Shown piece by piece: positions 16,787 through 25,465 of a DNA stretch of 46,527 nucleotides. Under the pieces are notes generated by a model. It worked only from the letters and a program-made list of their open reading frames with translations. It ran no database searches and was not told the origin of the DNA. Source of the DNA: SZUA-426 sp041666155. Lineage in GTDB: Bacteria; Spirochaetota; Spirochaetia; Treponematales; Breznakiellaceae. How positions within the stretch are numbered: the first letter of the stretch is position 1; the number at the start of each line of letters is the position of its first letter. The stretch is taken from assembly GCA_041666155.1 (NCBI GenBank), contig JBAYHM010000001.1, positions 1-46,527 of the forward strand, written 5' to 3'. A program made the translations under genes and the position numbers.

Positions 16787-19700
16787 ACGTCGGCGGCGTC
16801 CCTGACGAGTACGTCGAATTCGACTCGCAACCGCGCAAGCTCCTCGACGTCGAAAGACGACAAAGCGGCGCGCGTACGGCTTGCGTATCGACCTATTTCG
16901 CGCGATCCGAACTGGACGAACGCAATTTCCAAGGCCGCGACGAACTCGTTCCATTCATCAACGATGAGAGCCGCGGAGATTGACTTCCGGGCGGTCAAAG
17001 CCGCGCCGGAGAGGGCCGCGACGGCCTGCGTCGCCTTTTCCGCTCCGAGTTCCGTCTGTAGCGTTTCGCGCGTTAATGCGGGAAGAGGAACAACCCGCAC
17101 CGGTTCGGACGCCCGAACGACTCTCCCCGGCAGCACGGTTTCCAGGCAGTCCAATAAGTGTGATCTTTCTACGGGTTTTGGAACGATGGTCGCCGAGCCG
17201 TAACCGGCAAGCCGGGACCGGGTTTCAGAGCGCAGGTCGGCGGTCACGATGAGCACCGGAAGGTTTTTCGTCGAGGGATGGTTCCGCAGGGCTTCAAGGA
17301 AGGCGAAACCGTCCACCTTCGGCATGCGCAAATCGGTAAGCACCGCGTCGGGTATCCTGATCTCTATACTGCGTAAACCCTCTTCTCCGTTTAGAGCCGT
17401 TCTGACGGCAGCCCCCCGCGACTCGAGCATTCGACCCATAAGGTCGCGATTGACCGGATCGTCCTCCACAATCAAGAGATCCGTTCCGTCCAAGCGACGA
17501 TCATCGGGAACCGCGTCGGACAAAGAGGATACCGCGCCGTCAGCCGCCGTGGCTGCCCGCAAGTCCGGGATGCGCACTGTAAAGCCGCTTCCCTTCCCCA
17601 CTTCGCTTGTTACGGCGATCTGCCCGCCCAAGTCTTCCGTCAGCCTTTGTACGATCGTCAAACCGAGTCCCGTTCCGCCGTATCGCTCATTTACGTGCTC
17701 TTGTTGGTAAAATGGTTCGAACACCCTGTGGACGGCTTCCTCATTTAGCCCTATTCCCGTATCCACCACTTGAATAACCAGAGACGGCAACCCCGCCGGT
17801 TCGGGAGGACCGACTTCCGCTTCAGATGAGAGAGAGACCGTGACCGATCCCTTATCGGTAAACTTGATCGCGTTACCGATAAGGTTGACCAGAATTTGAC
17901 GTAATTTGGTTTCATCGCCAAGGATAACACATGGAACCGACGGATCGATTATCGACCGCAAAGAAACGCCTTTCTCCTCCGATCGCAAGCGAAACATCTC
18001 CAAAAGATCGGAGACGAGACTCCTGATCCGCAAAGGAGCGCTGTGCCGTGGAGCCTTGCCCGCGTCCATACGGGAAAGGTCCAACGCGTCGTTCAGTAGT
18101 GAAAGAAGACTTCGGCCACTGCGGTCGATTACTTCCACCAAAGAACGACGCGGGTCATCGGTCATCTTTTCCGCAAGGATGCTCGCATAACCGAGCACGG
18201 CGTTCATCGGAGTCCGAATCTCGTGGCTCAAGTTGGCCAGGAACTCGCTTTTAGCCTTGTCGGCCGCTTCAGCCCTATCCTTGGCAACTTTGAGTTCCCC
18301 CGAGATACGCCGCCGTTCCGACAACTCCGCGACCGAAAGCCGCAAACGCTGATCTCGGGACACCCAGGCGAAAACCGCCGCGACGAAAAAGAACGCGACG
18401 GCGAAATACAGAACGAACGCCGCGGGCGTGATCCAGAACGTCGGCGTCACACTAACGCGGAGTCGTACACCGTCCTCGTTCCATACCCCGTTGTTGTTGG
18501 AGGCCTTGACGCGAAACACGTATTGGCCGCCGCTCAAATTGGCGTAGCTCGCGCGGCGCCGGGCGCCGGACGCAATCCAATCTTTGTCGAAACCTTCCAA
18601 CTTATACGCGTAGCGGTTTGTCTTCGGATCCCTATAATCAAGAACAGCGAATTCAATGGAGATGAAATTCTCTTGGTGGGAAAGACGGACTTCCCGCGTA
18701 TCGGCGATTTCGTTGCCTGAAACGAGTTCCCGGTCAAAAACCTTGATTGCCGTGAGCCGAACAGGACTCTTATACGTTTTACGGCCCGGAGAGGCCCTCG
18801 TAACGCGGGTGAGCCCATCAGCGCCGCCGAAATAAAGTCCTCCGGCGGTGTTCCTGAAAGCGGCAGACGTAAATTCAGGGCCTTGCCGCCCATCCTCCGA
18901 CTCCAAAACCCGTATGTCCTTATATTCCGGATCAAATACGCACAGGCCGAAATTCGTACCGAGCCATAACTTTCCGGATTCATCTTCAAGAATCGAAAGA
19001 ACACTGTCGTCGGGCAAGCCGGCTTTTTTGAAAAAATGCTCGAATTTCCCGGTCTTTTGGTCAAAAAGGGAAATCCCGTTCCCAGCCATACCGAACCATA
19101 GACGTCCCTTTGAATCCTCAAGCATGCAGCGCACCGAATCGCCGGTCAAGCTTGATCGATCGGCTTGTTTACGCGTGAACCGGATGAAACCGCCGGTATT
19201 AGGGTCGAATCGATTCAATCCGCCGTTGGTTCCGATCCAGATATCACCCCGGGAATCCTTTTCAATGAAATACACTTGGTTATCACTGAGGCTTTTAGGA
19301 TCATTCGGATCTGCCGGAAAACGAAGGCGTTCCCCCGTCTTCGGGTCATAGCGCTCCACACCGTCACGGGAAAAACCGTACCAGTGCCGCCCATCGGAGT
19401 CTGTAGCGATAGCGTTGCACGGCGCGTCGGTCCCGGTGAGGCGTTCAAAGCTATCGGTCCCCGCGTCGAAGCGATTGAGCCCTTCATCCGTCGCGACCCA
19501 AATTGAGCCGCCTGAATCTTCCATTATATCGTTGACGGTATCGTTGGAAAGGCTACGCGGATTCTTCGGGCGACTGCGATAATGTCTAAAGGAAGCAGAG
19601 TTAGGATCCATTCGATTGAGTCCGCCGTTGTCTGTACCGACCCACAAACTACCGCGAGAATCCTGCAGCGCCGCAAGAACCGCGCCCTTGGAAAGGCTGC

Positions 19701-20760
19701 CGGGAACAAGCGGATCATGGACTATTTTATCGAAGCGGTCGCGGTTTCCGTCCAGCTTATACACTCCGCCGCCATCCGTCCCCACCCACAGCAATCCGGA
19801 TTCGTCCATGAAAAGTGAGTCAACGTCGTCGACGGCCAACGCATACGGACGTGACGCATCGGCGCGGTGGACAATAAACGAGTTTTTTTTCAGATCGAGT
19901 TCGACCAGACCGCCACCCGAAGTGCCCGCATACACCACGCCGTCAAAAGCGGTGACCAGCGAATTGAGCCGATTATCCGGGAAACTCCAGACGCGCGTCG
20001 TCTTCCGATCTTTATCGATGCGGACAAGTCCGCCGCCCCAGCATCCGGCCCAGAGATTGCCCGAGGTATCTTCCGAAAGGGCCGTGATTTTGTCCGAAGG
20101 GAAGTTTCCGATAAATTTGGCGAAGCTATTCGTTTCTCGATCATAGCGCAGCAAGCCTCCGGAGCCGCCTACCCAAAGGACTCCGTCCCTCGTCTGCAGG
20201 ATGGTTCCGACAATGCCGTTCCGCGACGCACCTTCCCGACTGTCTTCGGCGGCACTGTAGGACGTAAAACGACCCGAGGACTCGTCCAACGCGTTGAGTC
20301 CGTCCATGGTGCCTACCCATAAGCGACCGAAACTGTCGCGGTAGACCGCCGTGACGCTATCGTTTGATAAGCTTGACGCGACTTTCGGATTGTGCAGGAA
20401 ACGCGTAAATTTTTTGGTGCCCGTATCGAAACGACTCAACCCTTGCCGGGTCCCAATCCACAAGATGTCCCTTGCGTCCATATACAAGGTCTGCACCTGG
20501 TTATGGGAGAGTGAATCAGCTTTGAAGGGATCATTCGAATAGACGATGAAATCGTAGCCGTCGTATCGATTAAGTCCGTTTTTCGTACCGAACCAGAGAA
20601 ACCCGCGGGAATCCTGGACGATGCTTGAAACGCTGGAATTGCTTAAGCCGTCCTGCCGAGAGAGGCGGGAAAAGCGCGCCTCTTGCGAGGCAGGTTCTAA
20701 AACCGGGAAAAGGAGGAAGAAGAGACAAAAGACAACGCGATGGTGATCAGACTTCCGCAT
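16783..20760 (-). CDS. Hybrid sensor histidine kinase with two-component regulator propellers
   Basis: 1325 residues. Order: signal peptide (HRVVFCLFFLLFPVLEPAS); about fourteen Reg_prop repeats to residue about 660, recognisable by recurring DSRG(x)LWVGT and GGLNRFD elements, forming two extracytoplasmic seven-bladed propellers; Y_Y_Y domain (about 680-760); one membrane helix (about 775-800); HisKA with FLANLSHEIRTPMNAVLGY, His about residue 845; HATPase_c with LIGNAIKF and DTGIGL; receiver domain with the phosphorylated Asp in VLTDLRMPKVDGF near 1143; and an alpha-helical tail without a clear Hpt histidine. The architecture resembles Bacteroidetes polysaccharide-sensing kinases but lacks their AraC output. 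The start at 20760 begins the signal peptide and overlaps the upstream response regulator gene by 14 nt, so the two are coupled. Confidence 0.9.
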   Translation of the reverse strand: MRKSDHHRVVFCLFFLLFPVLEPASQEARFSRLSRQDGLSNSSVSSIVQDSRGFLWFGTKNGLNRYDGYDFIVYSNDPFKADSLSHNQVQTLYMDARDILWIGTRQGLSRFDTGTKKFTRFLHNPKVASSLSNDSVTAVYRDSFGRLWVGTMDGLNALDESSGRFTSYSAAEDSREGASRNGIVGTILQTRDGVLWVGGSGGLLRYDRETNSFAKFIGNFPSDKITALSEDTSGNLWAGCWGGGLVRIDKDRKTTRVWSFPDNRLNSLVTAFDGVVYAGTSGGGLVELDLKKNSFIVHRADASRPYALAVDDVDSLFMDESGLLWVGTDGGGVYKLDGNRDRFDKIVHDPLVPGSLSKGAVLAALQDSRGSLWVGTDNGGLNRMDPNSASFRHYRSRPKNPRSLSNDTVNDIMEDSGGSIWVATDEGLNRFDAGTDSFERLTGTDAPCNAIATDSDGRHWYGFSRDGVERYDPKTGERLRFPADPNDPKSLSDNQVYFIEKDSRGDIWIGTNGGLNRFDPNTGGFIRFTRKQADRSSLTGDSVRCMLEDSKGRLWFGMAGNGISLFDQKTGKFEHFFKKAGLPDDSVLSILEDESGKLWLGTNFGLCVFDPEYKDIRVLESEDGRQGPEFTSAAFRNTAGGLYFGGADGLTRVTRASPGRKTYKSPVRLTAIKVFDRELVSGNEIADTREVRLSHQENFISIEFAVLDYRDPKTNRYAYKLEGFDKDWIASGARRRASYANLSGGQYVFRVKASNNNGVWNEDGVRLRVSVTPTFWITPAAFVLYFAVAFFFVAAVFAWVSRDQRLRLSVAELSERRRISGELKVAKDRAEAADKAKSEFLANLSHEIRTPMNAVLGYASILAEKMTDDPRRSLVEVIDRSGRSLLSLLNDALDLSRMDAGKAPRHSAPLRIRSLVSDLLEMFRLRSEEKGVSLRSIIDPSVPCVILGDETKLRQILVNLIGNAIKFTDKGSVTVSLSSEAEVGPPEPAGLPSLVIQVVDTGIGLNEEAVHRVFEPFYQQEHVNERYGGTGLGLTIVQRLTEDLGGQIAVTSEVGKGSGFTVRIPDLRAATAADGAVSSLSDAVPDDRRLDGTDLLIVEDDPVNRDLMGRMLESRGAAVRTALNGEEGLRSIEIRIPDAVLTDLRMPKVDGFAFLEALRNHPSTKNLPVLIVTADLRSETRSRLAGYGSATIVPKPVERSHLLDCLETVLPGRVVRASEPVRVVPLPALTRETLQTELGAEKATQAVAALSGAALTARKSISAALIVDEWNEFVAALEIAFVQFGSREIGRYASRTRAALSSFDVEELARLRVEFDVLVRDAADV

Positions 20761-21367
20761 CGCCGGCGGACTCCGGATAAACGACCTTTGCGCAATCGGG
20801 ACAGAGGCCATGAGAAAAAGTGAGCCCCGCGAATTCGCTCAAATAACTTTCCACCTGCTTCCAGTATCCGCCGTCGGTCCGGACGGACTTGCATCTCGCG
20901 CAAATAGGAATGATGTCTTCAAGTCGTTTTACCCGGTCCAGGGCAGTCCGCAATTCGCCGACCAGTTTCCGTTGCGTTTCAAGAGCGACCCGTAGCGCGA
21001 CGTGCGTCGCGACGCGCGCGCGAACTTCCGCCGCGTCAAACGGCTTGGTGATGTAATCCATACCACCGGAGAGAAAGCCGTTCAAGCGGTCGTCCCGATC
21101 GGCCCGGGCGGTCACAAAGATCACCGGAAGATCAGTCCAACAAGGATCGGCGCGTAAGCGCTTCAGGATGGAAAAACCGTCCTCATCGGGCAACATGACG
21201 TCTAAAAGAACAAGAGTCGGCGCGCGCGAACCGAGAACTTCGAACAGTTCCGCCGCGTTCCGCGCGACCGCGAACGAATACCCCTCATCTTTCAGACAAT
21301 GGTGCAAAATACGAACATTTTCAACGATATCGTCCACGATGACAATGAAGGGTACATTTGATTCCAT
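20747..21367 (-). CDS. Response regulator: receiver domain plus Cys-rich C-terminal motif
   Basis: 206 residues. The receiver domain (1-120) has the acidic pair D12-D13, the phosphoacceptor D56 in LVLLDVMLPDEDGF, FVTA and the Lys in YITKPFDA. A coiled-coil linker (ETQRKLVGELRTALDRVKRL) leads into a conserved C-terminal block: IPICARCKSVRTDGGYWKQV, then ESYLSEF, then FSHGLCPDCAKVVYP. The CxxC and CPxC pairs suggest a zinc-binding or structural fold; this ending is widespread in receiver and PAS proteins but has no established function that I know of. It is expressed with the hybrid kinase (14-nt overlap), of which it may be the phosphorylation partner or an intermediate. Confidence 0.88.
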   Translation of the reverse strand: MESNVPFIVIVDDIVENVRILHHCLKDEGYSFAVARNAAELFEVLGSRAPTLVLLDVMLPDEDGFSILKRLRADPCWTDLPVIFVTARADRDDRLNGFLSGGMDYITKPFDAAEVRARVATHVALRVALETQRKLVGELRTALDRVKRLEDIIPICARCKSVRTDGGYWKQVESYLSEFAGLTFSHGLCPDCAKVVYPESAGDAEV

Positions 21368-21373
21368 GCGGGA

Positions 21374-23281
21374 TCAGACGAACAAAGCCGCCGTCTCCTT
21401 CGCGTAGATTTCCACCACTTTATGGCGCATCACTTCCTGCTTATGGGATAGTTCCATGCCGACTTCAAAAGGTTTGAGTAAAAGCTTGAACTTAAAAATC
21501 CGTTCAAAAGCTTTAAAACCGTTCTGAGGACTCACCAATTCCATCACCTCGTTCGCGATCAATTCATTGATTTCAGGCTGCTGGAGCAGCGCCTCATAAT
21601 CGAGAATCGGGATTTCATTATCTTTCGCGAACGACATTACCGCATCCTGGTTCGGCACGATGAGCGCAGCAAGATATTTCTGATCCTGACCGACGACCAT
21701 GCACTGAGAAATGTATTCACTCTCCCGAATCTTTTCCTCAATCGGCGCGGGCTCCACGTTTTCACCGCCGCGCAGAACGATGGTGTCCTTCGCGCGACCG
21801 GTGATCTTGATCTCCCCGTCGCGCGTCATCATACCCAAATCCCCGGTATTGAGCCAACCGTCCGCGGAAAGAACCTTCGCTGTCAGATCGGGCCGTTTGT
21901 AATAGCCTTGCATGACCTGGCCGCCCTTAACCAGAATAAGGCCTTTGTGGCCGGGAGGCAGTTCCTTACCTTGATCATCAACAATTTTCACGGTTGTTTC
22001 CAGAATGATTTGCCCGACGCAGCCCGGACGAGGCTTCCGCTGTTGTCGGACCGCGATAACCGGCGCCGTTTCCGTCAGACCATAGCCTTCCAAAAGCAGA
22101 ATACCGACAGATCCGAAAAAAGCGTCCACTTGCGAAGGCAACGCGCCGCCGCCGGAAATCCCCGCCTGGAAGCGCCCGCCGAGCTTCGCCCTTATCTTTC
22201 CGAACACCAACAGGTTGCCGAGCGCATTGACCGGTGAAAGCAGGATCCAGGGGATAAAGCCCAGGGCCGCGTCGACGGCCCGATTGCGGCCGTGGAAGTT
22301 CGGGACCAAGCCGATCACCATATTTCTCACCGTCGCGTGAGCGATGCCGATGCCGACGAAAAAGTCGAACAAGGTTTTCTTGATGCCGCCATGCTGTTTG
22401 ATATTACGATAAATCCCGTCGCGTACCGACTCCCAGATGCGCGGAACGCTGGCCATCCATTGTGGACGGATTGTCGCGAAGTCGGGGAGCATTATCGATC
22501 CGATCGGCTTGGAGTACGCGATGGAGCTGGAACGGTCCGGGGCTACGTACTGCATGATGCGCTCAAAACTGTGCCAGACGGGTAAAACGGAAAGCCACAC
22601 ATCGCCAGGTTTGATGTCCGCGATCAGCGGAAGGCTCGGCAGCTGGTGCAAAAAGTTCCCGTGAGAGAGCATAACGCCCTTAGGTTCGCCGGTGGTTCCG
22701 GAAGTAAAAATGATCGTCGCCAGATCGTCGCGCTGACCCTTATCTATCTCCGCGTCGATCTCCCCGGGATTCGTCGCCCGACGACCTTTCCCCCGTTCCA
22801 GAACCTCGGCATACTCCAAAACCGTAACCCCGACCGCTTTCGCGCGGGTGCGGAATTCATCGCCCGCCGGATCATAGGTCACCAGGTATTCAAGAAGCGG
22901 CATTTCCGCTTTTCTCCCGAGAATTTTCTCAGCTTGTTTACGATTCTCCGCTATCGTAATGCGGCAATCGGAATAACCGAGGATAAACGCGATCTCCCGG
23001 TCGGTGGAATCGCAACCGCGCGGCACGTCGGCGGCGCCGATTGAAAGGATCGCGATGTCGCTAATGAGCCATTCCTTGCGGTTATCGGAAATAATGCCGA
23101 CATGATCGCCACGTTTGACGCCAAGCTCCAAAAAGCCCGCGGCCAAGTCACGTATCACGTCATAAAATTGCGCAAAACTGGTTGGTTGGAATACGTCGTT
23201 TTGGTCTTTCGAATATTGCGCGACCAGATTGGGGTTAGACCCGGCACGAGCACGGATCATGAGAGGCAGAGTTCGCTCCAT
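21374..23281 (-). CDS. Long-chain acyl-CoA synthetase (AMP-forming), FadD/FACL type
   Basis: 635 residues, ANL superfamily enzyme that activates fatty acids to acyl-CoA through an acyl-adenylate. The P-loop-like AMP motif is ATIIFTSGTTGEPKGVMLSH; later come EGYGLTETAPVI (A5 motif), the hinge segment LNTGDLGMMTRDGEIKITGR, and the C-terminal lysine domain with GENVEPAPIEEKI. The length and C-terminal extension match the bacterial/eukaryal FACL branch that handles long chains at the membrane face. A good promoter lies upstream (23371-23398). It is 6 nt upstream of the response regulator, so it may lead an operon acyl-CoA synthetase - response regulator - hybrid kinase. Confidence 0.93.
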   Translation of the reverse strand: MERTLPLMIRARAGSNPNLVAQYSKDQNDVFQPTSFAQFYDVIRDLAAGFLELGVKRGDHVGIISDNRKEWLISDIAILSIGAADVPRGCDSTDREIAFILGYSDCRITIAENRKQAEKILGRKAEMPLLEYLVTYDPAGDEFRTRAKAVGVTVLEYAEVLERGKGRRATNPGEIDAEIDKGQRDDLATIIFTSGTTGEPKGVMLSHGNFLHQLPSLPLIADIKPGDVWLSVLPVWHSFERIMQYVAPDRSSSIAYSKPIGSIMLPDFATIRPQWMASVPRIWESVRDGIYRNIKQHGGIKKTLFDFFVGIGIAHATVRNMVIGLVPNFHGRNRAVDAALGFIPWILLSPVNALGNLLVFGKIRAKLGGRFQAGISGGGALPSQVDAFFGSVGILLLEGYGLTETAPVIAVRQQRKPRPGCVGQIILETTVKIVDDQGKELPPGHKGLILVKGGQVMQGYYKRPDLTAKVLSADGWLNTGDLGMMTRDGEIKITGRAKDTIVLRGGENVEPAPIEEKIRESEYISQCMVVGQDQKYLAALIVPNQDAVMSFAKDNEIPILDYEALLQQPEINELIANEVMELVSPQNGFKAFERIFKFKLLLKPFEVGMELSHKQEVMRHKVVEIYAKETAALFV

Positions 23282-23370
23282 ACAGTCTCCTTGGCGGACG
23301 ATCCCGTCACAGCGAGACCGCCGGGAAGCTTGCGGCGAAGTCGGACAACGACAGTTCCAGCCGCAACGTC

Positions 23371-23398
23371 AGTATAACAGAATATCAAAAAATGTCAA
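23371..23398 (-). promoter_or_regulatory. Sigma70 promoter of the acyl-CoA synthetase
   Basis: On the minus strand TTGACA (23393-23398, perfect -35), a 16-nt spacer and TATACT (23371-23376, 5 of 6) predict a start near 23364, giving a leader of about 80 nt. It is the strongest promoter match in the window. Confidence 0.75.
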
Positions 23399-23437
23399 AA
23401 TTGTTAAAAAAAATAGGCAGGATAGGCATTTGGGCAT

Positions 23438-23477
23438 AAAAAACCCCTCGGGAAAAGGAGGTGAAAAACCCGAGGGG
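23438..23477 (-). terminator. Intrinsic terminator of the candidate small RNA
   Basis: A perfect 9-bp GC-rich stem with a 16-nt loop, directly followed by TTTTTT on the minus strand. On the plus strand no T run follows (cgacctgaacg), so termination acts in the minus direction only. Confidence 0.85.
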
Positions 23478-23585
23478 CGACCTGAACGAGCGGCGGAAGC
23501 TTAACTAAGATGAAAAAGCTTTTGCTGTCCGCCTGGGAACGGAACTGATGCTAAACGATGGTGAATCGCCGCAAGATCAGGAACT
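23438..23585 (-). ncRNA. Candidate small RNA with anti-Shine-Dalgarno loop
   Basis: An unannotated transcription unit of about 148 nt. Its promoter is TTGACG (23615-23620) - 17 nt - TATCTT (23592-23597) on the minus strand, start near 23585. It ends in a strong intrinsic terminator: CCCCTCGGG and CCCGAGGGG (9 bp perfect, 23444-23477) followed by six T (23438-23443). The 16-nt terminator loop is TTTTTCACCTCCTTTT, containing CACCTCCTTT, the sequence of the 3' end of 16S rRNA that pairs with ribosome-binding sites. An internal hairpin is also possible (GGCGGA/TCCGCC with AGCTT/AAGCT inside, about 23492-23534). A 67-codon frame at 23501-23704 begins upstream of the predicted start, so it is not the product. 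It lies upstream of, and separate from, the acyl-CoA synthetase promoter. Confidence 0.6.
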
Positions 23586-23591
23586 ATCGAT

Positions 23592-23620
23592 AAGATATCT
23601 ATTTTCTCTATGTGCGTCAA
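23592..23620 (-). promoter_or_regulatory. Promoter of the candidate small RNA
   Basis: TTGACG (5 of 6 to -35), exactly 17 nt, TATCTT (4 of 6 to -10) on the minus strand. The pairing with a downstream terminator about 120-150 nt away is what makes the unit credible. Confidence 0.5.
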
Positions 23621-23820
23621 GCGTTTCGGCCTTTTTTCTTCAAGCTTTTGCGTTCCCTTTCCACAAAACCGAAGCAACCGCGAAGAAAGTGCCTGAATAC
23701 GCAAGCAATTGGCACTGTTTGTTAAGTATGTTAAAAAACCGCGAAAAGAAAAAGGTTACTTACATTTTTGAACGGAAGTGCTAGCATCCGTTAGTTGCAC
23801 AACGGGTTTGGTAAGCAAGA

Positions 23821-24417
23821 ATGAACATCGGCTTTTTTTTAACAAATGGGATGACCAGCGTCTCACCGACAGAAGAAATCGCGCAGATAAAAGATGCGCT
23901 TATCGATCAAAAATACCTTGTTGTCAAAGAAAACGGACTCTATGTCGGCATCTTGACCCAATCCGACGTGCTGCGAAAAGACGGTACGATAATTGCCGAC
24001 TGCTTAACCGAGAAACCCCTCGTTCCGGCCGACCTGGACGTTGGTGAAGTCCTCAACCTCATGCTGGAACATGATTACGGCGCCTTGCCGATCGTCAACG
24101 CGAAGGGTGAGTTCATCGGCTGCATCTCTTTCGATGATATCGTGAACATCCTGTGCGGCATCGTCAGCGCCAAAATCGACATCACGTTCAACAACATCGT
24201 CGGAGACCACGACTTGGAAACCGCCAAGCATGCGTTCCTCGCCGAGATCAACCACCAGATCAAGAATCCCATCCAGGGTATTTACAGCGCGCTCAATTTT
24301 CTGCACAAGGAAACCGGAAAGACGGACCAGGAAATACTCATCCACTCCATTGAATCCAACGTACGCAGAATCGATATTCTCGTGAACGACCTGACGAAGC
24401 ACTACTTCAGGCAATAG
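23821..24417 (+). CDS. CBS-pair protein with an orphan histidine-kinase dimerisation helix
   Basis: 198 residues. Two CBS motifs (about residues 8-60 and 62-118; GILTQSDV and GCISFDDIV mark their ends) make a Bateman module that usually binds adenine nucleotides or cyclic dinucleotides. After a short linker comes a HisKA-like helical hairpin: FLAEINHQIKNPIQGIYSAL (H145 as the phosphoacceptor, H-box HQIKNP) then SIESNVRRIDILVNDL. The protein stops there; no N, G1 or G2 ATP-binding boxes follow in any frame downstream. It is therefore a possible phosphotransfer or dimerisation partner for a kinase supplied in trans, gated by nucleotide binding. The ATG at 23821 has only a poor ribosome site. 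A decayed kinase is the alternative, but the remaining frame is clean. Confidence 0.78.
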   Translation: MNIGFFLTNGMTSVSPTEEIAQIKDALIDQKYLVVKENGLYVGILTQSDVLRKDGTIIADCLTEKPLVPADLDVGEVLNLMLEHDYGALPIVNAKGEFIGCISFDDIVNILCGIVSAKIDITFNNIVGDHDLETAKHAFLAEINHQIKNPIQGIYSALNFLHKETGKTDQEILIHSIESNVRRIDILVNDLTKHYFRQ

Positions 24418-24550
24418 AAATGGGGCTACGGCGTAGAAGCCATTGAGATCTAACTCCAGTTATACGTATATTCTGGATTTCCAAGAACGATAAACGCGAT
24501 GAATTGCGTAAAAGAAGTGTTCGCGAAAGCCGGCTGAATTCAGTGCTTGA

Positions 24551-25465
24551 TTAGTCCAAGCGTTTTTTAAACAACTCAAGAAAGTCCCGTTGTGAGTTCT
24601 CAGGCAGGAACGATCGCCGAACCGTTTCTTCTACCTTTGGGAAGCTCTTCACAAAACGCGCCCATAAATTCTCGAACACTTTTTCCGGGATTTCTAAACG
24701 CCCGGAAAAAGCGCGCCAATCGTTTTTCGTAAGGCGGGATTTTTTTCCGTTTATGGTCAGCGCGGTTTCCTCGTGGTCACCGGGAAGGACAAGAACGGTG
24801 GAAACCAAATCGTAGGCGGGAGAAAGCACCCAATCGCCGGGCGCAGTTTCCAGGAGCGAAAAATTTTTCAGGTGCATATCGGCGTTTCCCGAGAGTCGGC
24901 AGAACAGGTTCAGCTCCAAAAAGCGTACCGCGTCCAAACCCGGCTGCCGGGAAAAACGCAAAACTTTTGAAGCGGCTTCAAGGCTTCCCTTGTATTTATC
25001 CGCGGCCGGACGTTCCGACAATTGGCAAAAGTCTTCCTGATGCAGCCGAACGCCTTCGGCCGGTCGATCAAACCGTCGCGAAAGATACGCGAGAGCGCCG
25101 TCGGCCATTCTGATCAGCCCATGCGGAGCCGTCTGTATACCGAGAATCGAAGACAGCTCCATGCATAACGCTTCGTTTTCAGGCAAATGAGGATATTCGG
25201 GAGACGGCGGTTTGAGAATGAAGCGGCCGCGGAAGTTTTGGACCGTCAAACGGCGCGGATCACCCGCGTCACGAGCGAGGGACAATTTAGTCTGGACACC
25301 CGGAATTGGTCCTTTTACGGCCAGCAGCCGCAACCCCTCCTTCGGCAAATCCGCGCAGCCGAAATCGACCGTCAAAGGCTGGCTAACATCGAAAAGCGAT
25401 CGACAACATCGCTGATGGTAGTCGCCGACCTCTGTGGACTGAAAGCATACCAAACACTTAGGCAT
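24551..25465 (-). CDS. hipT: HipT-type serine/threonine kinase toxin (HipA_C)
   Basis: 304 residues from ATG 25465 (ATG 25486 also possible). This is the toxin kinase of a tripartite HipBST module; family members phosphorylate aminoacyl-tRNA synthetases (HipA on GltX, E. coli HipT on TrpS). Visible: N-terminal CLVCF with YHQRCCRSLF (Cys-rich start typical of stand-alone HipT), Gly-rich loop PIPGVQTKLSL (53-63), ATP lysine in RFILKP (K85), catalytic D196 in GNADMHLKN, metal-binding D219 in SPAYDL; the 23-residue spacing of the two Asp equals that of D210/D233 in E. coli HipT. Odd: both loop positions that are autophosphorylated serines in E. coli HipT (S57, S59) are proline (P53, P55). The start codon overlaps the hipS stop. 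Confidence 0.88.
   Translation of the reverse strand: MPKCLVCFQSTEVGDYHQRCCRSLFDVSQPLTVDFGCADLPKEGLRLLAVKGPIPGVQTKLSLARDAGDPRRLTVQNFRGRFILKPPSPEYPHLPENEALCMELSSILGIQTAPHGLIRMADGALAYLSRRFDRPAEGVRLHQEDFCQLSERPAADKYKGSLEAASKVLRFSRQPGLDAVRFLELNLFCRLSGNADMHLKNFSLLETAPGDWVLSPAYDLVSTVLVLPGDHEETALTINGKKSRLTKNDWRAFSGRLEIPEKVFENLWARFVKSFPKVEETVRRSFLPENSQRDFLELFKKRLD

Noticed and set aside
23501..23704. 67-codon minus-strand frame before the acyl-CoA synthetase
   Set aside because: No ribosome site or family similarity; it spans the promoter and body of the candidate small RNA.
23709..23724. Possible sigma54 promoter (TTGGCAC) before the CBS gene
   Set aside because: The GG box is good, but the required GC of the -12 box is absent at the correct distance.
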